NCBI GenBank assembly: GCA_050952125.1
Contig: JBMNKK010000004.1
Coordinates: forward strand, 310,001-374,000
Reading direction: 5' to 3'
Origin: UBA3951 sp050952125
GTDB lineage: Bacteria; Bacillota; Sulfobacillia; Fermentithermobacillales; Fermentithermobacillaceae
DNA: 64,000 nucleotides
The notes beneath the pieces were generated by a model. That model saw only the letters and a list, made by a program, of their open reading frames with translations, searched no databases and was not told where the DNA came from. The position numbers were made by a program, and so were the translations under genes. Positions 52,031 through 59,611 of this stretch are shown one piece after another; the stretch's first letter is position 1, and each line of letters starts with the position of its first letter.

Positions 52031-53005
52031 TTAGTGGTAATTAGGTGATGAGGAAGAGGCAGGCCCGGTTTTCCGGCGGATCCGGCGAGCAACCCGCAGC
52101 AAAACGGTGAGGCAAGCGATCCACATGGCCGGTTTGGCAAGTTTGTCAAGCAACGAAGGAGACGAGAGTGGAATCAGAATGCGCAGGTTCTTGGCGGGCA
52201 GTTCGGCAAACTGCGCAACATACGCGCTTCCTTGGCGAGCAAAGCCTTCGAGCGACGTCTCGAGATGATACCCTTCAGGAAGGCAGACTGTGACTGTGAG
52301 GTTCGAGAAATCCTTCCAGTACCGGGCAGGTTCAAGGAAGTAGTAGAACTCTGCCTTGGGATTCACGTACTTGTACCCTTTGCGCTCATAAATGACGGCA
52401 GCATCTTCGACGTATGACACGCTGAGCGTATGTGAGGCGCCGGGGTCAAGAGTTACCTGAAACGTGGAAAGCTCCAGGTCATATCCAGCGTTCATATCCC
52501 CTGTCCTGTGACCCGTTCCGGCAAAGCGCAGAATCTCCTCAAAAGTAGGCTCCCAGGCACCGTACTCGATCCACGACCCTACATTCGACCACACGCGCTT
52601 TAGAAGATCACCTGTGTAATGAGATTGGCCGGTGACGTTCCACGGCATGCTTATAGACTCCTGTAGGGCGATAGGCTGTCCGTCGAAGGTAATCTCGACC
52701 GGCGTATCCGGATTATTGGCCACAAAGGCTACGAGAACACGAGCCGGGTCCTGAGCGGCATTGCGCATCTCATAACTAGCCCGGATATGCGCGTATGCCG
52801 CACTCTCATCTTCAACGGTGATGTCGTATGTCAGGTCCTCGGAGAGTATTTCGATTGAGTCGTGCTTCACGGGCACGAAAAAGGTCGCGTCTCCATCCTC
52901 GACCTTCGTTGGAGGGCCGGCGTTCGCGTATGCAGACTGCGCGAAAAGGCCCTCGGAAAGAACAACGATGGCGACCAACAAGACCGCAGCTCCCATCCTC
53001 TTCAC
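52031..53005 (-). CDS. Secreted or membrane-anchored hypothetical protein
   Basis: A 324-residue protein with a signal peptide (AVLLVAIVVLSEGLFAQSAYA) and a C-terminal hydrophobic segment (AMWIACLTVLLRVARR), so it is probably anchored with an external beta-rich domain. Motifs such as YEMRNAAQDPARVLVAFVANN and TVTVCLPEGYHLETS suggest immunoglobulin-like strands. No family recognised. GTG 53005 is chosen because AAAGGAGT lies 8 nt upstream. It precedes the ABC importer on the same strand, with 70 bp between, so a shared transcript is possible. Confidence 0.68.
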   Translation of the reverse strand: MKRMGAAVLLVAIVVLSEGLFAQSAYANAGPPTKVEDGDATFFVPVKHDSIEILSEDLTYDITVEDESAAYAHIRASYEMRNAAQDPARVLVAFVANNPDTPVEITFDGQPIALQESISMPWNVTGQSHYTGDLLKRVWSNVGSWIEYGAWEPTFEEILRFAGTGHRTGDMNAGYDLELSTFQVTLDPGASHTLSVSYVEDAAVIYERKGYKYVNPKAEFYYFLEPARYWKDFSNLTVTVCLPEGYHLETSLEGFARQGSAYVAQFAELPAKNLRILIPLSSPSLLDKLAKPAMWIACLTVLLRVARRIRRKTGPASSSSPNYH

Positions 53006-53179
53006 CCTTAAGGACTCCTTTCGCGTGTGAGTTCTCTCCCGCCCTGCGGTACCTCCCCTGACACCTTTGATCATACACTACCGGGAGATGTTCCCTGCGG
53101 AAGTTAGCTGTGTCAAAGTTTTCGGCCGCCTCATAAAATGCTTCAGCAAGCCAGACAACATAATGTGGAGGGGCAGTCG

Positions 53180-53530
53180 ATGAGAAGCACAGCCGACGAC
53201 TCGGTTTCTCTTATTGGATGCCTGCCGGTACAGAGGGCCCAACGCTTTTCCGCCAAAGAAAGCGTCCGTGGAAAGGTATCTGACTCGCCTCAACCGCTAC
53301 CGGATATCCCGATTGGATGCAGGGTTCGCCTCGCCGCCAACGGCCTGTCGGGCCTCCTCAAACAGAGGCTCGTCGACCTAGGATTCACTCCGGGCGCGCC
53401 TTTGCACTTGGTGAGGCGAGGTCCTAAAGGTAATCTCATCGCAGTATCCATCAGAGACACGATGATCGCTCTCAGGAGCGAAGAGGCCCGCTCCCTGCTC
53501 GTGACCCATGAGAAACACATGGGAGAATAG
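53180..53530 (+). CDS. feoA: FeoA domain protein with N-terminal extension
   Basis: A 116-residue protein. The C-terminal 75 residues form the SH3-like FeoA domain (CRVRLAANGLSGLLKQRLVDLGFTPG; VSIRDTMIALRSEEA). FeoA assists the FeoB ferrous iron channel. The first 40 residues (RSTADDSVSLIGCLPVQRAQ and following) are an unusual polar extension, since typical FeoA is about 75 residues. ATG 53180 has GGAGG 8 nt upstream. It precedes feoB by 7 nt. Confidence 0.88.
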   Translation: MRSTADDSVSLIGCLPVQRAQRFSAKESVRGKVSDSPQPLPDIPIGCRVRLAANGLSGLLKQRLVDLGFTPGAPLHLVRRGPKGNLIAVSIRDTMIALRSEEARSLLVTHEKHMGE

Positions 53531-53537
53531 ACCTTCT

Positions 53538-55394
53538 ATGAGCACAGCCACGTACCTCGTCGCTCTCGCCGGAAATCCCAACGTCGGCAAGAGCACTGTC
53601 TTCAACGCTTTGACGGGCCTCAACCAGCACACCGGCAACTGGCCGGGCAAGACTGTCGGGCTTTTTGAGGGAACGGTGAGCTACAAAGACGCGTACCTCC
53701 GCTTCGTGGACCTGCCTGGTACATACTCGCTTCGTGCCAACTCGCCGGAGGAAGAGGTAGCGAGGGACTTCATTGTGTCCGAGAAGCCTGATGTCACGGT
53801 CTGCATCATCGATGCCACATGCCTTGAAAGAAACCTCAACTTGGTGCTGCAAGTCATGCCGCTAGCCAAGCGCTGCGTGGTATGCCTGAATCTCATGGAC
53901 GAGGCAGCCTCCAACGGGATAGAAGTAGACGTCTGCCGGCTTCAATCAGAGCTGGGAGTGCCGGTCATCGCGACATCCGCCCGCAAGGGGGAAGGCATGG
54001 ACAGGTTGTTGGAGTCGGTGTATCTCGCGGCGCGTGACTCCGCGGGAACAGACACAGCCGCACATGCTCACCGGCCGCTTTCAGATGAAGCAGTTGAGGA
54101 AGTGTTTCGCCGAGCGGAAGCGATAGCTTCAGGAGTCGTGGTAAGGAACAGGACGGGCAAGCCCACGTTCACCGATCGACTCGACAGTATCGTAACGTCC
54201 CGGCTCTTCGGCATCCCCATCATGTTGCTGATGCTCGGCACAGTTTTTGCCATCACGATATCGCTAGCCAACTATCCTTCAATGGCCCTTTCCTGGGTGC
54301 TGTTCTCACTTGAGGACAAAATCACGTCTCTCATGTTGGACATCGGAACGCCCGGTTGGCTGCACGGCCTCCTCATCTACGGTTGTTACCGGACGGTCGC
54401 GTGGGTAGTCTCGGTCATGCTCCCGCCTATGGCGATATTCTTCCCTCTGTTCACCCTGCTGGAGGACTTTGGATATCTGCCGCGGGTAGCCTTCAATCTG
54501 GATCACCTGTTCCGCAAGAGCGGAGGCCACGGCAAACAGGCGCTCACGATGAGCATGGGGTTCGGGTGTAACGCGGCTGGAGTAGTGGCGGCGCGCATCA
54601 TCGAATCCCCGAGAGAACGGCTCATCGCTATCCTTACAAACTGTTTTGTTCCCTGCAACGGCCGGTTCCCCACGTTAATCATGATTTCGGCCATCTTCTT
54701 CAGAGGTCCGGGACTGCTAGGGTCGCTGGGTCCCAGCATCGCGGTTATGGGCATCATCATTATCGGCATAGTGATCACGCTTGCAACCTCGAAAATCCTC
54801 ACGGCAACGGCGCTGAAGGGGGTATCCTCCTCATTCGTCCTCGAACTCCCGCCGTACCGGAAGCCGGACGTCTTGAGGGTGCTCGCGCGGTCATGGAAAG
54901 ACCGCACGGTCTGGGTGTTGAGACGAGCGGTTGTTGTAGCCATCCCTTGCGGAATGCTTACGTGGCTTGTAGCGAACGTCAACGTAGGCGGAGTGTCAAT
55001 CCTGGCGCATGCGGCAGGGCTGCTGAACCCTTTTGCCAGGCTTTTGGGCATGGACGGTACGATCCTTACGGCGTTTATACTGGGGTTTCCCGCCAATGAA
55101 ATCGTGTTGCCCATCGCCCTAATGGGATACCTCTCGCAGGGAACCATGATCGAAGTCGAATCGATCGACGTCATGGGTTCAATCCTACGTTCCAACGGAT
55201 GGGGGTGGACAACCGGCCTATCCGTCCTCCTCTTCTCACTCCTTCATTTCCCATGCGGGACTACCGTGTATAGCGTGTACAAGGAGACAGGCAGCGCCAA
55301 GTGGACCCTGATGTCGTTCCTTATCCCGACTGCGGCGGCATGCCTGGTTCTCTTGGTGCTGAATGCCGCACTTAGGCTGGTCGGGATAAGGTAG
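53538..55394 (+). CDS. feoB: Ferrous iron transporter FeoB
   Basis: A 618-residue membrane GTPase. The G domain has G1 GNPNVGKST (12-20), G3 DLPGTYSL, G4 NLMD and a G5-like SARKGEG. The membrane part contains FGYLPRVAFNLDHLF and paired gate segments with the conserved GFGCN and CxxxF-type cysteines (NCFVPCNGRFP). It imports Fe(II) under low-oxygen conditions. It is somewhat shorter than E. coli FeoB (773 residues) but normal for Bacillota. No feoC follows. Confidence 0.95.
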   Translation: MSTATYLVALAGNPNVGKSTVFNALTGLNQHTGNWPGKTVGLFEGTVSYKDAYLRFVDLPGTYSLRANSPEEEVARDFIVSEKPDVTVCIIDATCLERNLNLVLQVMPLAKRCVVCLNLMDEAASNGIEVDVCRLQSELGVPVIATSARKGEGMDRLLESVYLAARDSAGTDTAAHAHRPLSDEAVEEVFRRAEAIASGVVVRNRTGKPTFTDRLDSIVTSRLFGIPIMLLMLGTVFAITISLANYPSMALSWVLFSLEDKITSLMLDIGTPGWLHGLLIYGCYRTVAWVVSVMLPPMAIFFPLFTLLEDFGYLPRVAFNLDHLFRKSGGHGKQALTMSMGFGCNAAGVVAARIIESPRERLIAILTNCFVPCNGRFPTLIMISAIFFRGPGLLGSLGPSIAVMGIIIIGIVITLATSKILTATALKGVSSSFVLELPPYRKPDVLRVLARSWKDRTVWVLRRAVVVAIPCGMLTWLVANVNVGGVSILAHAAGLLNPFARLLGMDGTILTAFILGFPANEIVLPIALMGYLSQGTMIEVESIDVMGSILRSNGWGWTTGLSVLLFSLLHFPCGTTVYSVYKETGSAKWTLMSFLIPTAAACLVLLVLNAALRLVGIR

Positions 55395-55512
55395 GCCGCG
55401 GCAACGGGGCGGTTAGCTGGAAGGGATTCGGGACGATGCCCGGAAAATACCTTCTCGTCCTGATCGGCCTACCGCACGATTAGGAACTCGAGCCCGAGAA
55501 GGAGCGATTCCT

Positions 55513-56898
55513 ATGCGGATACGCGAGGATCTCGCTATGGCTGTTACTGAAGCACACCGGTTGGCTTCGTCTCTAACCCTGTGGCCCGGATGGGACTTCG
55601 CGGCGACTCCGCTTGTGCTTCACAGCCCCGAAGTCGCTTACACTATAGGACACCTGTCGCCGCCGGCCGGATACAGAGAGCTCGATCCGCTGGCCGGCAG
55701 AAGCGTTCACGCCGGGCCGCGCCTGCCCGATATGGCCGCCAACACCGCGCGAGACATTGCGGGCACAAGGTGCGCTCTGGTGATGTTCCCCGCTGAGCCG
55801 CTCGCGGATATCCACGAGTATGCCCGGTTGATCCTCCACGAAAGCTTCCACGCCTTTCAACTTGAGGGTCTATCAGGCGTACCCCTCTCCGATTACTGCG
55901 TTATGCAGCGATATCCGGAGAGCGATCCCGAAAACAACACTGCTTGCATAGTAGAAAACCGCATCCTCTGCGCAGCGCTGAACGCTTTGAGCTCGCCTGG
56001 CGAGGCTGCAGACTGCATGTCGATCGCAGGCAAGTTCATCTCCGTAAGGCAAGCTCGCCACGCTCGCCTGGAAAGTGAGGACCGCCGGGATATCGCGACC
56101 TACGAGCAGCGCGCGGAGTTCACCGAAGGAACACCGACATATGTCGAGGTCGTGGCCGGAAAACCGGTTGCGGAGATCATAAGCACCCTGGAGCAGTGCA
56201 ACATAGCCGGGAAGTGGGCGGCCTCCAAGCGATTCTATGCTACGGGAGCGGCGATAGCGCTCCTCCTCGACAGACTGATGCCAATATGGCACAAGCGGTT
56301 GGCTGAAGGCGGCCACACGCTTCAGTCCCTACTCACCGAAGCGGTAGGTCGATATGTACCTGACGTCGAGCAGGTCCTGCATGAAAGTGATTACCCTGAG
56401 ATCCTGGCAGCTGAAACGGCACGCGAGAGAGAACGCAAGGCAAAGATAGACGGTATGCTTGAGGAATTGGAGTCCGGTCCAGGCGTGAAAGTCGATATAG
56501 AAGTACCTGCTGGAGCCTTCACGATGTACGATCCCACCAACGTCATAAACATTGAACTCGGGATGCGACTGCATACGACAATTTCAGGGTTCAGAGGTGC
56601 CAACGGTATCGTCGTGGATATATCGAGGCTTTGCCTTGAGAACTCCAAGTCACGCGTGCTGACCTTGCGTTTGCCTGTGCAGCCACATCCGGAAAAAGCA
56701 GCCGATGGCACCTGCACGTTCTCTGCCGAGGGCTTATCCATATCCGCCCCCAAAGGTTTTGAGTGTCTCTGCACAGGTCATACATACCGGGTTAGGTTCG
56801 AAATCGTAGACTACATCGGCTTTTTGTTCTCGTTGAGCCGCCCGATTATCCGCTCAAGGCGCTTAGCCCTGGTAGCTTCAGATTTCGCATCCAGATAA
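55513..56898 (+). CDS. Putative HExxH metallopeptidase-like protein
   Basis: A 461-residue cytosolic protein of no recognised family. Residues 109-113 are HESFH, a zinc-binding HExxH motif in a helix (ARLILHESFHAFQLE). Glu205 in EFTEGTPTYVE, about 92 residues later, suits the third ligand of gluzincins. A final third from about residue 330 is beta-rich (KVDIEVPAGAFTMYD). ATG 55513 has AAGGAG 8 nt upstream. The last 88 bp overlap the convergent gene at 56811, so the true C-terminus may have been changed by a rearrangement. No signal peptide. Confidence 0.7.
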   Translation: MRIREDLAMAVTEAHRLASSLTLWPGWDFAATPLVLHSPEVAYTIGHLSPPAGYRELDPLAGRSVHAGPRLPDMAANTARDIAGTRCALVMFPAEPLADIHEYARLILHESFHAFQLEGLSGVPLSDYCVMQRYPESDPENNTACIVENRILCAALNALSSPGEAADCMSIAGKFISVRQARHARLESEDRRDIATYEQRAEFTEGTPTYVEVVAGKPVAEIISTLEQCNIAGKWAASKRFYATGAAIALLLDRLMPIWHKRLAEGGHTLQSLLTEAVGRYVPDVEQVLHESDYPEILAAETARERERKAKIDGMLEELESGPGVKVDIEVPAGAFTMYDPTNVINIELGMRLHTTISGFRGANGIVVDISRLCLENSKSRVLTLRLPVQPHPEKAADGTCTFSAEGLSISAPKGFECLCTGHTYRVRFEIVDYIGFLFSLSRPIIRSRRLALVASDFASR

Positions 56899-57374
56899 AA
56901 GGCGGTATAGGTTCGCCGGACTGAGGGCGACATCTTCTGGAAATTGGACAATGCAGGTTCATGTCCTTCCAGCGCACGGACAAGGATGTCAATCTGCTCT
57001 TCCGTAATTGGTGCAGGCTTTGGGGCTTCCCAAGTTCCATCGCGCTTTGCCCGCTCTATTGCCTCAAAACCAGGTGCAGCCATCTTCCCCTGACCGACCA
57101 GTCTCTCTGCTAAAGCCCTGTTTTTTGAAGACCACTTACTTCCTTTGCGCCTTGGCGAAAACCACTTTAGGTATTTGGTCTCGTCGATGCTCCGTATCTG
57201 ACCGTCAATCCACCCGAAGCACAGCGCTTCTTCCAACGCTTCATCAGGCTTGACGCTCTTCTCAGCTCCGGCCTTCATGAAAACCAACCATGTTCCGCGG
57301 CTGCTAGAGTGATTTGCGGTGAGCCATTCCCTGAACTCGTCGCGGTCGGAAAACAGTATTTGGTCGTTCAACAC
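56811..57374 (-). CDS. YdeI/OmpD-associated family protein
   Basis: A 187-residue protein of the YdeI/OmpD-associated family. The signature is CFGWIDGQIRSIDETKYLKWFSPRRKGSKWS, preceded by LVFMKAG. A C-terminal helical region includes ITEEQIDILVRALEG. Members have been linked to bacteriocin and stress tolerance, with no firm molecular role. It overlaps the metallopeptidase-like gene by 88 bp tail to tail. Confidence 0.85.
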   Translation of the reverse strand: MLNDQILFSDRDEFREWLTANHSSSRGTWLVFMKAGAEKSVKPDEALEEALCFGWIDGQIRSIDETKYLKWFSPRRKGSKWSSKNRALAERLVGQGKMAAPGFEAIERAKRDGTWEAPKPAPITEEQIDILVRALEGHEPALSNFQKMSPSVRRTYTAFYLDAKSEATRAKRLERIIGRLNENKKPM

Positions 57375-57443
57375 CGATGCACCTGCCTTCCATTTCTCCT
57401 TCTCGGCGGGTTCGGCAGAACCTCCAGGGGAAGTCGCCTCTAC

Positions 57444-58203
57444 TCACAGCGCCGGCTTCTTCGCTACAATAACCGCCCACTCCATCTCCATGGTCACGCC
57501 GTGCTTCTGCGCAAGCCGGCCCATGTCGCCATCTTCAGGCGAGACCGACCTTCGCACCAAAGAGACTTCTTTGATGATCGAGAATCCTACGCTTTCCGCT
57601 AATGAAACCCACCCGAGACCAGGTATGAGCATCCAGGGATCGGTTACTGATGTTCGAAAAACATCCGTGGGATGAAACGCAATCCGCAGAGTCGGCAGTA
57701 ATAGGCATGACACACGCGTCGAAGCAGGCAAGAGACACAGCCGGACCAAGACCCCTCGAGTTGAAGAATACTCTCCAGTCATCCAGCATGCCGAACTCGA
57801 AATCATTCACCAGGATACTCGCATCGGGTAGGCGCTCAAGCACCATCGGCATATGACCGCCTCCGGGACCTGCTCCAAGTTCAAGAATCAGCGGACCCGC
57901 GTCAATGATGGCCGAAATAACATCGGGGAACGGCTCCTCATGCGCCAAAGCGATCTGCCGCCCCCATCCTTGGGTAATCCAGTGATCCCGATTCTTCGCC
58001 TTCGTGGCTTCGAATGTAGCCCAAGTATTGGACTGCACAAAATCCGGAATCCCATTCTTGACCGCTGCTACGCTGAACCCTCTGGGAGTGATGAGCCGAC
58101 CACCATCCCAGTCACTCTCACTCTGACCAACATAGCTGCCTTCGAACCTCAACGGCTCTCCGCTGAGCGGTGCCCTCAGAAGCCTCTGCCATTCGAGCCT
58201 CAT
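57444..58203 (-). pseudogene. Class I methyltransferase, frameshifted or internally deleted
   Basis: The N-terminal frame (from 58203) reads MRLEWQRLLRAPLSGEPL, has a SAM motif LILELGAGPGGGHMP, and continues to TADSADCVSSHGCFSNI near 57655. From there the conserved ending continues in the next frame (LGWVSLAESVGFSIIKEVSL to AVIVAKKPAL, stop at 57444). The usual segment between the two parts, with a KPGG-type turn, is missing. This indicates a small deletion plus frameshift, or a sequencing error. GGGAGG upstream supports the start. Substrate unknown. Confidence 0.65.
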
Positions 58204-58409
58204 CACCGGTACGCCTCCCATGACGGAATAAGGTTGCAGCGCTTGACGCAGCTTCTTTCGCGGTGTAGACAGATCCTGCTTTCGAAGTCACATGGAATCA
58301 GATAGTCTAGTGTCGCAATCAATCTCCCGAAGCTCTTGCACATGTCAAGAGAAGTCAAGAACGTCCGTTACGGCCCACGATATCCTCCTGGGTGAAGTGA
58401 GGTGGCACG

Positions 58410-59303
58410 GTGCGCGAACAAGCCGAAGCGGTGCAGCGGATGCAGAGCTACATCGAATCGCACTTGCGCGAAGAGATCACTCTCGATGATCTGGCGAATG
58501 CGGCGGGTTACGTACCCGAGCACGCCTGCAGGCTGTTCAAACGATTGGTCGGCCTTAGCCCGTTTGAATACATCCGCGCTCGAAAGCTGTCCCGGGCAGC
58601 GCTTGAATTGCGCGATGCCAGAAAACGGGTACTGGATGTGGCGCTGGAGTACGCCTTTGGTTCGCACGAGGGATTCACCCGCGCGTTCTCAAGTGAGTTC
58701 GGCATATCTCCGAGCCGCTACCGGCAGACGACCCCGCCGCTTAAGCTGTTTCAGCCACGAAGTGCCTACCTCGTATACCTACACGAGAAGAAAGGAGTCG
58801 AATCCGTGGACAACATCCATACGGTCTTTACACAGGTAATAAACAGACCGGCTCGCAAGTTCATCCTTAAGCGAGGACGCAAGGCCGAAAACTACTTTGA
58901 GTACTGCGGCGAGGTCGGGTGCGATGTTTGGGGAGTCCTGGAGAGCCTAAAGGGCGCTCTGTACGAGCCCATCGGCGCCTGGCTGCCTAAGAAACTCCGC
59001 AAGCCGGGAACCTCCCAATACGTTCAGGGAGTTGAGGTGCCGCTGGACTACTCCGGGACGGTGCCGGACGGCATGGAGATCATCGAGCTCGAACCCTGCC
59101 AGGTGATGGTTTTTCAAGGTCCCCCCTACCCGGAAGAGAAAATGGGTGAAGCGATTAACGCCGTCTGGAAAGCAATAGACCGCTTTGATCCCACTCTCTA
59201 CGGCTGGCAGTGGGCCGATGAGGACGCGCCACGCTACCAACTGGCTCCGATCGGGGAAAGAGGGTACATCGAAGCCCGGCCGGTAAGAGCGATTCAGAGA
59301 TAG
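58410..59303 (+). CDS. AraC-family regulator with GyrI-like effector domain
   Basis: A 297-residue regulator. The N-terminal two HTH motifs are intact: LDDLANAAGYVPEHACRLFKRLVG and VLDVALEYAFGSHEGFTRAF-S. The C-terminal part (about 135-297), with VINRPARKFILKRG and CQVMVFQGPPYPEE, is a GyrI/SOUL-like small-molecule-binding domain. Proteins of this layout often control drug or solute stress genes. GTG start with GAGGT upstream. The neighbouring cation ATPase is a possible but unproven target. Confidence 0.88.
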   Translation: MREQAEAVQRMQSYIESHLREEITLDDLANAAGYVPEHACRLFKRLVGLSPFEYIRARKLSRAALELRDARKRVLDVALEYAFGSHEGFTRAFSSEFGISPSRYRQTTPPLKLFQPRSAYLVYLHEKKGVESVDNIHTVFTQVINRPARKFILKRGRKAENYFEYCGEVGCDVWGVLESLKGALYEPIGAWLPKKLRKPGTSQYVQGVEVPLDYSGTVPDGMEIIELEPCQVMVFQGPPYPEEKMGEAINAVWKAIDRFDPTLYGWQWADEDAPRYQLAPIGERGYIEARPVRAIQR

Positions 59304-59308
59304 TGGCT

Positions 59309-59335
59309 GTGGGCCGTCGTCGGCAGGCGGCCCAC
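59309..59335 (+). terminator. Hairpin after the AraC/GyrI gene
   Basis: GTGGGCCG (59309-59316) and CGGCCCAC (59328-59335) form an 8-bp stem just past the stop codon. No T run. The rest of the 59336-59611 gap holds the leader of the ATPase and no other feature seen. Confidence 0.55.
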
Positions 59336-59611
59336 CCTCCCGCCCCATAGTCACTCATTCCCAAATGCACCATTGTTCCGGGCCCCCCAGCGGAAAATCC
59401 CTCTCCGTACGAATCGAGACACTCTACAGGCCAACTATCTCCGCATTCGACCTCCCGTTCAATCCAGCGGACGGGACAGCCTGCCGATTAGCACGGCTAC
59501 ACCTCGGAGAGACTCTCCTTATGATTGCTGTTCGCACTCAGTGTGCGTTTCGGCGGCGCCGGCAGTCCACTCTGCGGCCGCCGGGTGAAGTCTACAGGGA
59601 GGCGGCATCCC

